DNA of 16,270 bases from a bacterium UBA3756 (lineage in GTDB: Bacteria; Bacteroidota; Bacteroidia; Bacteroidales; Bacteroidaceae). The notes under the pieces were generated by a model that did not search any database, was not told where the DNA came from, and saw only the letters and a program-made list of their open reading frames with translations. Location of the stretch: NCBI GenBank assembly GCA_002371695.1, contig DFGG01000057.1:1-16270 (forward strand). The letters run 5' to 3'. Positions 7,196 to 15,357 of the stretch are shown here, in pieces. The translations under genes were made by a program, and so were the position numbers. Positions within the stretch are counted from its first letter, which is position 1, and each line of letters starts with the position of its first letter.

Positions 7196-8475
7196 AGATA
7201 ATCAGATATCCAGAGAAAAGCGAGTGGACAGAGATCGTCAAGCGTCCACACCTTGACGTATCGACACTCAACGAGACGGTGGCCTCGGTACTTTCCGACG
7301 TGCGCCAGCGTGGCGATGAAGCCGTAAAGGGCTACGAACTCAAGTTCGACCATGTAGACCTGCCCTCGCTCGAGGTAACGAGAGAGGAAATCAACGAAGC
7401 CGAAAGCCTTGTCAGCGACCAGCTCAAGGAGGCCATCAAGCTGGCTCATCAGAATATCAAGACCTTCCACGAGGCCCAGCGGTTCCGTTCGAAGAAAGTG
7501 GAGACACAGCCTGGCGTGACCTGCTGGCAGAAGAGTGTTGCCATAGAGAAAGTCGGACTGTATATCCCTGGCGGCACGGCTCCCCTTTTCTCCACCGTAC
7601 TGATGCTCGCCACGCCTGCAAAGATTGCCGGGTGCCAGGAGATCGTGCTCTGCACACCCCCTGACCGCCAAGGCAAGGTGAACCCAGCCATTCTTGTGGC
7701 TGCCCGCATAGCCGGTGTCAGCAAAATATTCAAGGCGGGTGGCGTACAGGCTATCGGAGCCATGGCCTATGGTACTGAATCCGTACCAAAGGTCTACAAG
7801 ATTTTCGGTCCCGGCAACCAATACGTCATGGCAGCCAAACAGCAGGTGAGCCTGCACGATGTGGCCATCGACATGCCAGCCGGCCCATCTGAGGTGTGCG
7901 TCATCGCCGATGAAACAGCCAATGCGGAATTCGTGGCTGCCGACTTGCTTTCTCAGGCAGAGCATGGCATCGACTCGCAGGTGTTCCTTATCACCACCTC
8001 CAACAAGCTCATCGACGAAGTTCAGAAAGAGGTGAGCCGTCAACTCAACGTCCTGCCACGCAAGGAGATCGCTCAGCAGGCCCTCCTCAACAGCGTACTG
8101 GTACTCGTTTGCGACATCCGAGAGGCTATCGAGCTATCCAACACATACGCTCCCGAGCATCTGGTCATCCAGACAGAAGACTACGAGAAGGTTGCCTCAA
8201 GAATAGTCAATGCCGGCAGCGTGTTCCTCGGCAAATATGCCTGTGAGAGTGCAGGCGACTATGCAAGCGGCACCAACCATACGCTTCCCACCCATGGCTA
8301 TGCAACTGCATACAATGGTGTCAATCTCGATAGTTACTGCCGGAAGATAACCTTCCAGCACCTTACAGAAGAAGGTATCCGCAATATCGGCCACGCCGTG
8401 GAACTGATGGCAGAAGCAGAACAGCTCGATGCTCACAAAAATGCAATGACGGTAAGAATCAATAGTCTGAAATGA
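7192..8475 (+). CDS. hisD: histidinol dehydrogenase
   Basis: A 427-residue cytoplasmic zinc enzyme that oxidises L-histidinol to L-histidine in two NAD-dependent steps, ending the pathway. [21 protein letters not shown] and [12 protein letters not shown] are family signatures. SQAEHG supplies the expected zinc ligands Gln255 and His258; GDYASG (Asp356) and LDAHKNA (His415) supply the others. YAPEHL gives the catalytic pair Glu322-His323. The open frame extends further upstream through the end of hisG, but the ATG at 7192 is preferred: it overlaps the hisG stop as ATGA, gives the normal family length, and starts with the usual MKIIRYP. It overlaps hisC in the same manner. Confidence 0.96.
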   Translation: MKIIRYPEKSEWTEIVKRPHLDVSTLNETVASVLSDVRQRGDEAVKGYELKFDHVDLPSLEVTREEINEAESLVSDQLKEAIKLAHQNIKTFHEAQRFRSKKVETQPGVTCWQKSVAIEKVGLYIPGGTAPLFSTVLMLATPAKIAGCQEIVLCTPPDRQGKVNPAILVAARIAGVSKIFKAGGVQAIGAMAYGTESVPKVYKIFGPGNQYVMAAKQQVSLHDVAIDMPAGPSEVCVIADETANAEFVAADLLSQAEHGIDSQVFLITTSNKLIDEVQKEVSRQLNVLPRKEIAQQALLNSVLVLVCDIREAIELSNTYAPEHLVIQTEDYEKVASRIVNAGSVFLGKYACESAGDYASGTNHTLPTHGYATAYNGVNLDSYCRKITFQHLTEEGIRNIGHAVELMAEAEQLDAHKNAMTVRINSLK

Positions 8476-9506
8476 AGTCGCTACAAGAACTGACAAGACC
8501 TAACATCTGGTCGCTGGCACCCTATAGTAGTGCCCGTAATGAATATGCAGGACGAGAGGCACGCGTGTTTCTCGATGCTAACGAGAATCCCTACAACGCA
8601 CCATTCAACCGCTACCCAGACCCTCTGCAACTAGAGCTGAAAGCGGCTATTTCGAATGTTAAGGGAGTAGCCGTGGAGAGCATCTTCCTCGGAAACGGCA
8701 GCGATGAACCCATCGACCTCGTGTACCGCTGCTTCTGTCAGCCTGGTGTTGACAATGTTGTTGCTATCGAGCCTACCTACGGCATGTACAAGGTTTGTGC
8801 CGACATCAACGATGTTGAGTACCGGCCAGTTCTTTTGGATGAGCACTATCAGATAACTGCCGACAAGCTCCTCAAGGCTACAGACAGTCACACAAAACTT
8901 ATCTGGATCTGTTCGCCAAACAATCCTACGGGCAACAATATCAACCGCGAAGAGATTGTCAAGACCATCGAAGGCTTTGAAGGGCTTGTTATGGTCGACG
9001 AAGCGTACAGCGATTTCTCTGCCCAGAAGACACTTCGTTCCGAACTTTCAAGGTATCCCAACCTGATTGTGCTCAACACGATGTCGAAGGCATGGGGATG
9101 TGCAGCCATACGTCTAGGTATGGCTTTCGCTTCAAAGGAGATTATCGAGATATTCAACAAGGTGAAATACCCATACAACGTCAATCTGCTCACTCAGCAG
9201 CAGGCTCTCGAAGCGATGAAAGATCCCTTCGAAGTAGACAAATGGGTGAAGCTGCTTCTTGAAGAGCGCAAGCGGATGATAGATTCCTTCAAGCTGTTGC
9301 CTATCTGTCAGGAGGTATATCCTACGGATGCTAATTTCTTCTTGGCCAAGATGACTGACGCCAAGCAAATCTACGACTATCTGGTAGATCGGGGCATCAT
9401 CGTAAGGAATCGCAATCGCGTGCAACTCTGTCAGAACTGTCTGCGCATCACCATCGGCACCAAGACAGAAAACGGAGAACTGATTGCAGCTCTCCGTCAA
9501 TATTAA
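8472..9506 (+). CDS. hisC: histidinol-phosphate aminotransferase
   Basis: A 344-residue PLP-dependent class I/II aminotransferase that converts imidazole-acetol phosphate and glutamate to histidinol phosphate. Visible motifs are LDANENPYN (34-42), CSPNNPTGN with Asn151, VDEAY with Asp176, and TMSKAWG with the PLP-binding Lys206, followed by IRLG. The C-terminal LRITIGT carries the substrate-carboxylate arginine. The ATG overlaps the hisD stop (ATGA). It is the last gene of this cluster: 25 bases on, the convergent sigma factor gene ends, and neither strand has an obvious strong terminator there. In many Bacteroidetes hisB would follow; here it does not. Confidence 0.95.
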   Translation: MKSLQELTRPNIWSLAPYSSARNEYAGREARVFLDANENPYNAPFNRYPDPLQLELKAAISNVKGVAVESIFLGNGSDEPIDLVYRCFCQPGVDNVVAIEPTYGMYKVCADINDVEYRPVLLDEHYQITADKLLKATDSHTKLIWICSPNNPTGNNINREEIVKTIEGFEGLVMVDEAYSDFSAQKTLRSELSRYPNLIVLNTMSKAWGCAAIRLGMAFASKEIIEIFNKVKYPYNVNLLTQQQALEAMKDPFEVDKWVKLLLEERKRMIDSFKLLPICQEVYPTDANFFLAKMTDAKQIYDYLVDRGIIVRNRNRVQLCQNCLRITIGTKTENGELIAALRQY

Positions 9507-9531
9507 TACCCTTAGCTTTTTCCGGAAGAAT

Positions 9532-10248
9532 TCACTTCTTATCGCGAAGTTCGGAAAGATGACGACGATAGGCCTTACGCAATTTGCGTACGGCCTTATC
9601 TCGTATTTGACGAACACGCTCACGCTTCAAGTCCATATCCTCTGCTATCTCTGCCATGGTTTCGTGTTCCTGACCGATGCCGAAGAAAGCATTCACCACC
9701 CTACTCTCACGTTCATCGAGGACACCAAGTGCAAACTCTATGGCATCCTCGATAGCTTCAGAGTGAATACGCTCATCGGCAAGTGGAGCGTCATGATTGA
9801 CGAGGACGGAAAGCAGACTCATGTTAGCCTTATGGCCCAAGGGGGCGTCAACACTAAGAGGCTGACTCTGCAACAGGGCAGCACGATCAGTAACATCGCG
9901 GGGTACCTGATAGAGACCAGTCTGCTGGGCAATAGCTTTCTCGATATGCTGACGGATGTGTACCACAGCATAATTTACAAAGCGTGTTCCTTTCGAGGGG
10001 TCGAAGTTGGAGGCAGCTTTCATAAGACCGATGTTGCCTTCGCTCACAAGGTCGTCCATAGCAAGCCCTTTGCCCTTATATTGGGCAGCTATTGTAACAA
10101 CAAAACGGAGGTTAGCCTCCACCAGCCGGTTTAAGGCACGCGTATTTCCGCTACGGATCTTCTCAGCTAACTGACGTTCCTCATCAGCCGAGAGCAGGTC
10201 GGTGCGACCTATTTCGTCCAGATATCTGTTAAGTGCGCTATCTTCCAT
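9532..10248 (-). CDS. divergent short sigma-70 family RNA polymerase sigma factor
   Basis: A 238-residue sigma factor related to RpoD. Region 1.2 is NRYLDEIGRTDLLSADEE (7-24) and region 2 starts at LVEANLRFVV and NFDPSKGTRFVNYAV. After a linker come SVDAP (132-136) and region 4, with FFGIGQEHETMAEIAEDM and the helix-turn-helix RERVRQIRDKAVRKLR (209-224). Two things are odd. Where primary sigma factors have YAVWWIRQ, this protein has YAVVHIRQ (93-100), so both promoter-melting tryptophans are gone. About 31 residues separate RQ from SVDAP, against roughly 68 in Bacteroidetes RpoD as I remember it, so much of region 3 is absent. It is probably an accessory sigma factor. The gene lies six bases after mtgA in the same orientation and ends basic (LRDKK). 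Confidence 0.85.
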   Translation of the reverse strand: MEDSALNRYLDEIGRTDLLSADEERQLAEKIRSGNTRALNRLVEANLRFVVTIAAQYKGKGLAMDDLVSEGNIGLMKAASNFDPSKGTRFVNYAVVHIRQHIEKAIAQQTGLYQVPRDVTDRAALLQSQPLSVDAPLGHKANMSLLSVLVNHDAPLADERIHSEAIEDAIEFALGVLDERESRVVNAFFGIGQEHETMAEIAEDMDLKRERVRQIRDKAVRKLRKAYRRHLSELRDKK

Positions 10249-10254
10249 AAATAC

Positions 10255-10962
10255 TTATTTTTTCTTCGGGTCACGCCCTTCTCGCGGGAAAGGCGGTACA
10301 TATTTCATCTCTCGCTCTATCCGAGCCTGCCGCTTAAGCATATAGGCAGAGGGATTCTTGCTGGAGAACCGTCGAGGGTTCGGCAGCGTGACGGCAATAA
10401 GGGCGCATTGGCTGCGTGTGAGGTTTAAAGCGTCTGTGTGGAAATGCTCCATAGCCACGGCATCTGCTCCGTAAATGCCATCGCCCATCTCGATACTATT
10501 AAGGTATACCTCCATGATGCGCTGCTTCGACCAAAGGAGTTCGATAAGGGTGGTGAAATAGACTTCGAATCCCTTACGTACCCATGACCGACCTGGCCAG
10601 AGGAACACGTTCTTTGCTGTTTGCTGCGAGATGGTCGACGCACCTAACTTACGCTTCTCAGGGTGCTTACGATTACGCTCGGCAGCATGCTCGATGGCTT
10701 TATAATCGAAGCCGTGATGACGTAGGAAATTGGCATCCTCGCTGGCTATGACTGCAACAGGCAATGAGGGGGATATCTTATCCAGCGGTACCCAATGATG
10801 TACCATTCTCAAATCCTTGCCTTCAGACACCTGCTGACAACAACGGATAACCATCAGCGGAGTAACCCATACTGGTATAAATCGAAGCACCACCACCGCA
10901 AGGATGGTGGTGCCGAAAAAGAGTGCAAGCACCCAATAGAGTATACGCTTGAGAACTTTCAA
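10255..10962 (-). CDS. mtgA: monofunctional biosynthetic peptidoglycan transglycosylase
   Basis: A 235-residue GT51 enzyme that polymerises lipid II into glycan strands at the inner membrane. An N-terminal helix (about 7-30) anchors it. [13 protein letters not shown] (74-86) holds the catalytic Glu75 motif; [16 protein letters not shown] (107-122), [27 protein letters not shown] (129-155, given here only as landmarks RKGFE and EVYLN) and LPNPRRF complete the family pattern. No penicillin-binding transpeptidase domain follows. The start is taken as the TTG at 10962, because an in-frame TGA precedes it and no in-frame ATG exists before the membrane helix. It lies 16 bases after the ompA stop and six before the sigma factor gene, suggesting one operon. 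Confidence 0.9.
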   Translation of the reverse strand: MKVLKRILYWVLALFFGTTILAVVVLRFIPVWVTPLMVIRCCQQVSEGKDLRMVHHWVPLDKISPSLPVAVIASEDANFLRHHGFDYKAIEHAAERNRKHPEKRKLGASTISQQTAKNVFLWPGRSWVRKGFEVYFTTLIELLWSKQRIMEVYLNSIEMGDGIYGADAVAMEHFHTDALNLTRSQCALIAVTLPNPRRFSSKNPSAYMLKRQARIEREMKYVPPFPREGRDPKKK

Positions 10963-10978
10963 TCTCTGAATCTGTCAT

Positions 10979-11680
10979 TTAGTTAGCCTGAGCCTCTGCA
11001 GCTTTGATCATCTCCTGCGAAGCATAGAGATAAACCTCGACACGACGATTCTGAGCCTTACCAGCAGCAGTAGAGTTGTCGGCAACAGGGTTGGCCTCAC
11101 CAAAACCGGTAGTGCTGCGAATCTGATTAGCACTTACGCCCTGAGAAAGCAGATAGGTCGTCACGCTCTGAGCACGATCCTGAGAGAGCTGGAGGTTCTT
11201 CTGCTGACTCTGCTCGGCTGTAGAGTTCTTCCAAGGATCGTTGTCGGTATAGCCCTGAACAGCAACATCGCAGTCAGCATTACCCTTCAACACATTGGCG
11301 AACTGGAAGAGAGATGTCTTTGCGGTTGAACTGAGAACGGAACTACCCGAATTGAAGAGAATACCAGAATCGAAGGTAACCTTAACAGCCTGCAAACCGT
11401 TGGAATCGGTAACAGACTCCACCTGAGCATTCTGCACGGCTTCAGCCTCCTTCTTTGCCTTATCCATCTTCTTACCAATGATAACACCAGCACCTGTACC
11501 CACAGCGGTACCGATAGCTGCACCGATGGCTGTATTACCAGCCATATGACCGATCAGAGCCCCCAAAGCAGCACCACCTCCTGCGCCTATCAGGCCACCT
11601 TTAGCGGTGTTACTCATTCCACAACCTGCAAGCACGAGAGCTGCGCAAAGAGCTACAGCAATTGACTTTAAACTTTTCAT
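10979..11680 (-). CDS. OmpA-family lipoprotein with glycine-zipper segment
   Basis: A 233-residue lipoprotein: signal peptide with lipobox LAGC (Cys20). Residues about 28-70 form a glycine-zipper stretch (GLIGAGGGAALGALIG and IGAAIGTAVGTGAGVIIG) that can insert in or pack against a membrane. Residues from about 98 form an OmpA/MotB peptidoglycan-binding domain, with VAVQGYTDN, LSQDRAQSV, GFGEANPVADN and KAQNRRVEVYLY. The order resembles YiaD-type proteins, which tie the outer membrane to peptidoglycan. A cysteine within NADCDVAV is unusual for the domain. The gene heads an apparent operon with mtgA and the sigma factor, and has its own promoter box 50 bases upstream. Confidence 0.9.
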   Translation of the reverse strand: MKSLKSIAVALCAALVLAGCGMSNTAKGGLIGAGGGAALGALIGHMAGNTAIGAAIGTAVGTGAGVIIGKKMDKAKKEAEAVQNAQVESVTDSNGLQAVKVTFDSGILFNSGSSVLSSTAKTSLFQFANVLKGNADCDVAVQGYTDNDPWKNSTAEQSQQKNLQLSQDRAQSVTTYLLSQGVSANQIRSTTGFGEANPVADNSTAAGKAQNRRVEVYLYASQEMIKAAEAQAN

Positions 11681-11729
11681 CTTTTCTACTATTTTTATTG
11701 TTAAACGCTTAATTTATCAAAACATCGGT

Positions 11730-11738
11730 GCAAAGTTA
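11730..11738 (-). promoter_or_regulatory. -7 box of the ompA-mtgA-sigma operon
   Basis: Reading leftwards it is TAACTTTGC within TTTGTAACTTTGCACC (11742 down to 11727), the same 16-base extended motif seen upstream of the Gfo/Idh gene. The leader to the ATG at 11680 is about 45 bases and AT-rich. No clear -33 element is seen. Confidence 0.7.
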
Positions 11739-11744
11739 CAAATT

Positions 11745-11758
11745 AATTCATAATTCAT
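11745..11758 (+). repeat. two tandem heptamers between divergent promoters
   Basis: AATTCAT occurs twice in direct succession. On the opposite strand the unit reads ATGAATT, which differs at one position from the heptamer family in the hisG promoter (GAATTGT compared with GAATTAT after rotation). A short inverted repeat, ATTCA/TGAAT, follows at 11753-11765. Confidence 0.5.
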
Positions 11759-11782
11759 CGTGAATAATTGATATTTTTTATG

Positions 11783-11791
11783 TAATTTTGC
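11783..11791 (+). promoter_or_regulatory. -7 box of proS
   Basis: TAATTTTGC fits TAnnTTTG and ends 29 bases before the ATG at 11821. No good -33 TTG lies 19-21 bases upstream; a TTG at 11768-11770 is too close. A TTG codon inside the box (11788) opens the same frame as proS, but it cannot be the start if this is the promoter. Confidence 0.65.
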
Positions 11792-11820
11792 ACTCAAAAT
11801 CAATCAAACGACAAAAAACA

Positions 11821-13302
11821 ATGGCAAAAGAATTAAAAGATTTGACGAAAAGGGCCGACAACTATAGCCAGTGGTACAACGATCTGGTGGTGAAGGCTGA
11901 TATGGCAGAACAGTCTGCTGTACGTGGATGTATGGTCATCAAGCCCTATGGCTATGCCATCTGGGAAAAGATGCAACAGCAACTCGACAAGATGTTCAAG
12001 GAGACGGGGGCACAGAACGCCTATTTCCCCTTGTTGATTCCTAAATCGTTTCTTAGTCGTGAGGCAGAACACGTGGAAGGCTTCGCCAAAGAGTGCGCCG
12101 TAGTGACTCACTACCGCCTGAAGGCTACCGAGGATAAAAGCGGCGTGACTGTTGACCCCGCAGCAAAACTGGAAGAAGAACTCATTATCCGTCCTACTTC
12201 TGAGACCATCATCTGGAACACCTACAAGAACTGGATTCACTCCTGGCGTGACCTGCCTCTGATGTGCAACCAATGGTGTAACGTGATGAGATGGGAGATG
12301 CGTACTCGTCCATTCTTGCGTACATCTGAGTTCTTGTGGCAGGAGGGGCATACGGCTCATGCCACTCGCGAAGAGGCTGAACAGGAAGCACAGAAGATGC
12401 TGAAGGTATACGCCAAGTTTGCTGAAGAGTGGATGGCTGTTCCTGTCATTCAAGGCGTGAAGAGCGAGACTGAGCGTTTCGCAGGAGCTCTCGACACCTA
12501 CACCATCGAGGCTATGATGCAGGACGGTAAGGCCCTTCAGAGCGGAACCAGCCACTTCCTCGGACAGAATTTCGCGAAGGCCTTCGAGGTCACCTATCTT
12601 AATAAGGAGAACAAGCCCGAATACGTATGGGCCACCTCATGGGGAGTTTCTACGCGACTCATCGGTGCGCTCATTATGACCCACTCTGATGACAATGGAC
12701 TCGTACTTCCACCGCGTCTGGCTCCTATTCAGGTAGTCATCATTCCCATCGCTACCAAGCCCGAACAGATGGAACTTGTCAACAAGGAGGTTATGCCCAT
12801 CATAGATGAACTGCGCTCAAAGGGTATAACCGTGAAATTCGACGATGCTGACAACAAGCGCCCCGGATTCAAATTTGCCGACTACGAGCTGAAGGGCGTT
12901 CCGGTGCGACTGGTACTTGGTGCACGTGACTTGGAGAACGGCACTATCGAAGTGATGCGCCGCGATACCTTGGAGAAAGAAACACGCCCCATTGAAGGTA
13001 TCGCCCAATATGTAGAACAACTCTTGGAAGACATTCAGAATAACATCTTCGAGAAGGCTAAAGCCTATCGCGACGCCCGTATCTACGAGTGCGACAACTA
13101 CGAGGAATTCAAGGAGCGCATCAAGGACGGTGGTTTCTTCCTCTGCCATTGGGATGGCACAGCAGAGACCGAGGCCAAGATCAAGGAAGAAACGCAAGCT
13201 ACTATCCGATGTGTTCCATTCGGAGTAGAACAAACTGCCGGTATAGATATGGTAAGCGGTAAGCCTTCGAAAGCCCGAGTGATTATCGCAAGAAGTTATT
13301 AA
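11821..13302 (+). CDS. proS: prolyl-tRNA synthetase, eukaryote/archaeal-like type
   Basis: A 493-residue class II synthetase that charges tRNA-Pro in the cytoplasm. [14 protein letters not shown] at the start and no inserted editing domain identify the shorter eukaryote/archaeal-like type. [10 protein letters not shown] (123-132), motif 2 near [20 protein letters not shown] (155-174) and motif 3, [17 protein letters not shown], are clear. An anticodon-binding domain follows ([12 protein letters not shown]), then a C-terminal domain ending in ARSY, as usual for this type; the cysteine set of that last domain is incomplete (Cys in YECDN, FLCHW and IRCVP only). The ATG at 11821 is chosen because the longer frame begins at a TTG inside the promoter box. 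Confidence 0.96.
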   Translation: MAKELKDLTKRADNYSQWYNDLVVKADMAEQSAVRGCMVIKPYGYAIWEKMQQQLDKMFKETGAQNAYFPLLIPKSFLSREAEHVEGFAKECAVVTHYRLKATEDKSGVTVDPAAKLEEELIIRPTSETIIWNTYKNWIHSWRDLPLMCNQWCNVMRWEMRTRPFLRTSEFLWQEGHTAHATREEAEQEAQKMLKVYAKFAEEWMAVPVIQGVKSETERFAGALDTYTIEAMMQDGKALQSGTSHFLGQNFAKAFEVTYLNKENKPEYVWATSWGVSTRLIGALIMTHSDDNGLVLPPRLAPIQVVIIPIATKPEQMELVNKEVMPIIDELRSKGITVKFDDADNKRPGFKFADYELKGVPVRLVLGARDLENGTIEVMRRDTLEKETRPIEGIAQYVEQLLEDIQNNIFEKAKAYRDARIYECDNYEEFKERIKDGGFFLCHWDGTAETEAKIKEETQATIRCVPFGVEQTAGIDMVSGKPSKARVIIARSY

Positions 13303-13307
13303 GCAAA

Positions 13308-13337
13308 GAAAAGGGAACTTTCACAAGCTCCCTTTTC
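13308..13337. terminator. bidirectional intrinsic terminator after proS
   Basis: GAAAAGGGA (13308-13316) pairs perfectly with TCCCTTTTC (13329-13337), and an inner CTT/AAG (13318-13320 with 13325-13327) closes a four-base loop. The stem begins five bases after the proS stop. A-rich and T-rich arms allow function in both directions: TTTTC ends the stem rightwards and TTTTCTTTG follows leftwards. Confidence 0.65.
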
Positions 13338-13367
13338 AAATCCAACAATAAAATTCTGTTAGATTGT

Positions 13368-13405
13368 GAAAGTCGGTTGTCATCTCGATAACCGTCTTTC
13401 TTTTT
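13368..13405 (+). terminator. second hairpin with T-run on the plus strand
   Basis: GAAAG (13368-13372) pairs with CTTTC (13396-13400), and CGGTT (13374-13378) with AACCG (13390-13394), with a T-T mismatch between; an inner G-U and TC/GA extend the stem. TTTTT follows at 13401-13405. As plus-strand RNA this is a good intrinsic terminator, a backup for proS. On the minus strand the same bases form the first hairpin of the candidate RNA. Confidence 0.55.
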
Positions 13406-13439
13406 AACCTTAATAATCTAATACCATGAAAAACACTTT

Positions 13440-13448
13440 GCAAATGTA
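13440..13448 (-). promoter_or_regulatory. -7 box of the candidate small RNA
   Basis: Reading leftwards the box is TACATTTGC, preceded by ATTTG as at the other leftward promoters. It lies downstream of the DUF3256 stop and upstream of no protein gene on that strand. An 8-base inverted repeat, ACAAATTA (13448-13455) and TAATTTGT (13470-13477), brackets the upstream promoter region and might be an operator. No clear -33 TTG is visible. Confidence 0.5.
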
Positions 13449-13497
13449 CAAATTATCTATTAAATGTTCTAATTTGTCGAATGCTTTCTGTGGGTAT

Positions 13498-13992
13498 TTA
13501 ATTGTTTTTTAGAATTTCCCTCCTCCAATTAAGAATTGTTTGCACTTTTACCCTCTCTATACGCTGCTTGTCGGATGGCGACAACTGGGGGGGAGTAATC
13601 ATGTGCTGCCAACTAAGGGTGTAGTAATCAACAGTACTTTCCAGACTAAGAGAATCGATACCGAAAGTCTGAACCATACACACCACAAGGCTACTATCAC
13701 CTGTCACGGCTTGAGAATGCAGAAGGAACATGTCAATCTTGAGAGCAGGACTCATGCGGATGCTTAAACTATCGTCAGCAAGTGATGTCATCTCGCTGGT
13801 GCCTCCCAATATATTCTTCACTTCTGCCTTCATATTGGAATCAATGAAATCGATGAAGTCAAGGCGATTATTCTGAGAAAGGTAAGGCATAAGCGAATCG
13901 GGCATAGAACGGAACACGTCTCTGATACGGATGTCTTCCGCCCTACCCGATACTGCTAATATCAGTCCAATCACAAGAAGCAACTGGCGCAT
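13498..13992 (-). CDS. DUF3256 family exported protein
   Basis: A 164-residue protein with a signal segment (LLLVIGLILAVSGRA, cleavage near residue 18). After it comes the pattern DVFRSMPDSLMPYLSQNNRLDFIDF (landmarks DVFRSMP at 25-31 and NNRLDFIDF at 41-49), which fits DUF3256, a Bacteroidetes family of unknown function. The rest (LLHSQAVTGDSSLVVCMVQTFG, then YYTLSWQ) also agrees with the family. The open frame runs 25 codons further upstream, but the ATG at 13992 is preferred: it begins the signal peptide and lies one base after the stop of the CoA ligase gene. No catalytic motif is visible. It is the last gene of the minus-strand operon. Confidence 0.82.
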   Translation of the reverse strand: MRQLLLVIGLILAVSGRAEDIRIRDVFRSMPDSLMPYLSQNNRLDFIDFIDSNMKAEVKNILGGTSEMTSLADDSLSIRMSPALKIDMFLLHSQAVTGDSSLVVCMVQTFGIDSLSLESTVDYYTLSWQHMITPPQLSPSDKQRIERVKVQTILNWRREILKNN

Positions 13993-13993
13993 A

Positions 13994-15331
13994 TTACTTA
14001 TTATTTCTAAGGTCATGCACACGAACAGCCTTTCCCTCACTCTGGGGGAGAGTACCTTTCTGGACAAGTTTCACCTTCGGCGTAAGCAGAATTTCGTCCT
14101 TTAAGGCACGCTGAATGTCCTTGGTCATCTTTTCTATTTCGGGGAAGATATCCGACTCAAGGCCTTCGAGCTCCACTTCAACCGTCATGACATCATTGTC
14201 GTCAATAGTCTCAAGCGTGATAAGATAGTTGCTACCGAGACCAGGATACTGCACGAGGATCTTCTCGACCTGCATGGGGAATACATTAACACCCTTAATG
14301 ATGAACATATCATCTGTACGCCCCTTGATACGGTCGATGCGACGATGGGTACGTCCACACTTACATGGTTCAGCGATGATACGTGTAAGGTCTCGCGTGC
14401 GATATCTTAATATCGGCATCATCGTACGATCGAGTGTGGTAAGCACCATCTCACCAATCTCTCCGTCAGGCACAGGCTCTAAAGTGTCAGGATCGACAAT
14501 TTCGAGGATATAGTTGTCTTCCCAAAGATGCATACCTTCCTGATATTTGCACTCGAAAGCAACGCCGGGGCCGTTCATCTCTGTCATACCAAATGAATTG
14601 TATGCCTTCACGCCCAGCATGCGTTCGATACGACGACGCTGCTCTTCTGTGTGAGGTTCGGCACCAATACAGAGGGTACGTAACTTGGTGGAAGCAGGAT
14701 CAACACCTTCCTCCTTGAACACCTCGGCCAAACGAATGGCATACGAAGGAATGGCGTGCAGACATGTTGTTCCGAAATCCTTGATAAACTTAATCTGGCG
14801 CTTGGAGTTACCAGCTGCAGCAGGAACAGTCATTGCCCCCAGCCACTCAGCACCATACTGGAAACCGAGACCGCCAGTAAACATACCATAACCGCTAGAG
14901 TTCTGGAACACATCACTCTTGCGACATCCCACCATGTATAGGTTACGGGCAATCATGTTAGCCCAAGAGCAGATGTCATGCTCAGAATAGACCACAACAC
15001 AAGGGTTGCCGGTAGTACCACTTGTGGAGTGAATACGTACGGCATCATCCATATTGGCACCTACAAGGCCAAAAGGATAGTTGTCACGAAGGTCCTGCTT
15101 GGTGGTAAAAGGTATTTTGCGCAAGTCGTCTAGAGAGTTAATGGAGTCAGCTGTGATGCCCAGATCTCCCAGGCGCTTCTTATAGAAGGGCGAGTTCAAG
15201 CACACATTTATAGTGTCCTTGAGTTTCTTCACCTGCAGTTTTTCCAACTGCTCACGCGGCATTTTCTCGATTTCCGGCTGCCAGCATTCACCGTCAGGCT
15301 TAATGGTCGCCTTGATTGCTTCGTCTGTCAT
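13994..15331 (-). CDS. paaK: phenylacetate-CoA ligase (PaaK family)
   Basis: A 445-residue AMP-forming ligase that joins phenylacetate, or a similar aryl acid, to CoA using ATP in the cytoplasm. The ATP-binding loop is STSGTTGNP (102-110). CIGAEPHTEEQ (221-231), YNSFGMTEMNGPG (244-256), YRTRDLT (310-316) and GRTDDMFIIKGVNVFPMQVE (337-356) are the family motifs, and the C-terminal domain ends QSEGKAVRVHDLR. In gut Bacteroidales this family often works with indolepyruvate ferredoxin oxidoreductase in aromatic amino acid metabolism, but no iorAB is present here. The substrate is therefore not certain. An AAGGA sits 11 bases before the ATG. It follows rsmE by 26 bases. Confidence 0.9.
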   Translation of the reverse strand: MTDEAIKATIKPDGECWQPEIEKMPREQLEKLQVKKLKDTINVCLNSPFYKKRLGDLGITADSINSLDDLRKIPFTTKQDLRDNYPFGLVGANMDDAVRIHSTSGTTGNPCVVVYSEHDICSWANMIARNLYMVGCRKSDVFQNSSGYGMFTGGLGFQYGAEWLGAMTVPAAAGNSKRQIKFIKDFGTTCLHAIPSYAIRLAEVFKEEGVDPASTKLRTLCIGAEPHTEEQRRRIERMLGVKAYNSFGMTEMNGPGVAFECKYQEGMHLWEDNYILEIVDPDTLEPVPDGEIGEMVLTTLDRTMMPILRYRTRDLTRIIAEPCKCGRTHRRIDRIKGRTDDMFIIKGVNVFPMQVEKILVQYPGLGSNYLITLETIDDNDVMTVEVELEGLESDIFPEIEKMTKDIQRALKDEILLTPKVKLVQKGTLPQSEGKAVRVHDLRNNK

Positions 15332-15357
15332 ATCTGTAATCCTTATTTAGTTTTGCT

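Larger units (their letters stand above)
13305..13434 (-). ncRNA. candidate structured small RNA downstream of proS
   Basis: A TAnnTTTG promoter box at 13448-13440 points leftwards into a region without a convincing gene. The predicted RNA of about 130 bases contains three hairpins: CGGTT/AACCG at 13394-13374, extended by GAAAG/CTTTC with mismatches; AATCTAACA/TGTTGGATT between about 13365 and 13339; and a terminator stem GAAAAGGGA/TCCCTTTTC at 13337-13308 followed by TTTG. Its 5' part (CATGGTATTAGATT, then AAGGTTAA) reminds me of leaders seen in other Bacteroidales, but I cannot verify that. The same hairpins could instead be tandem terminators of proS on the plus strand. A 15-codon frame (13383-13336) also lies inside. 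Confidence 0.45.

Noticed and set aside
9507..9531. A terminator between convergent hisC and the sigma factor gene
   Set aside because: Only a tiny TTCCGGAA palindrome is present in 25 bases; the stem is too short to call.
10823..10978. A 51-codon minus-strand frame starting right after the ompA stop
   Set aside because: It overlaps mtgA in another frame and its product (His-, Gly- and Ser-rich) has no recognisable feature; kept only as a note on the mtgA start.
11788..11820. A TTG start for proS 11 codons upstream
   Set aside because: The TTG is inside the TAATTTTGC promoter box, so it would not be in the message.
13426..13512. A 28-codon plus-strand frame starting MKNTLQMYKLS
   Set aside because: There is no ribosome site or promoter of its own, it lies over the promoter box of the opposite strand, and it follows two terminators.
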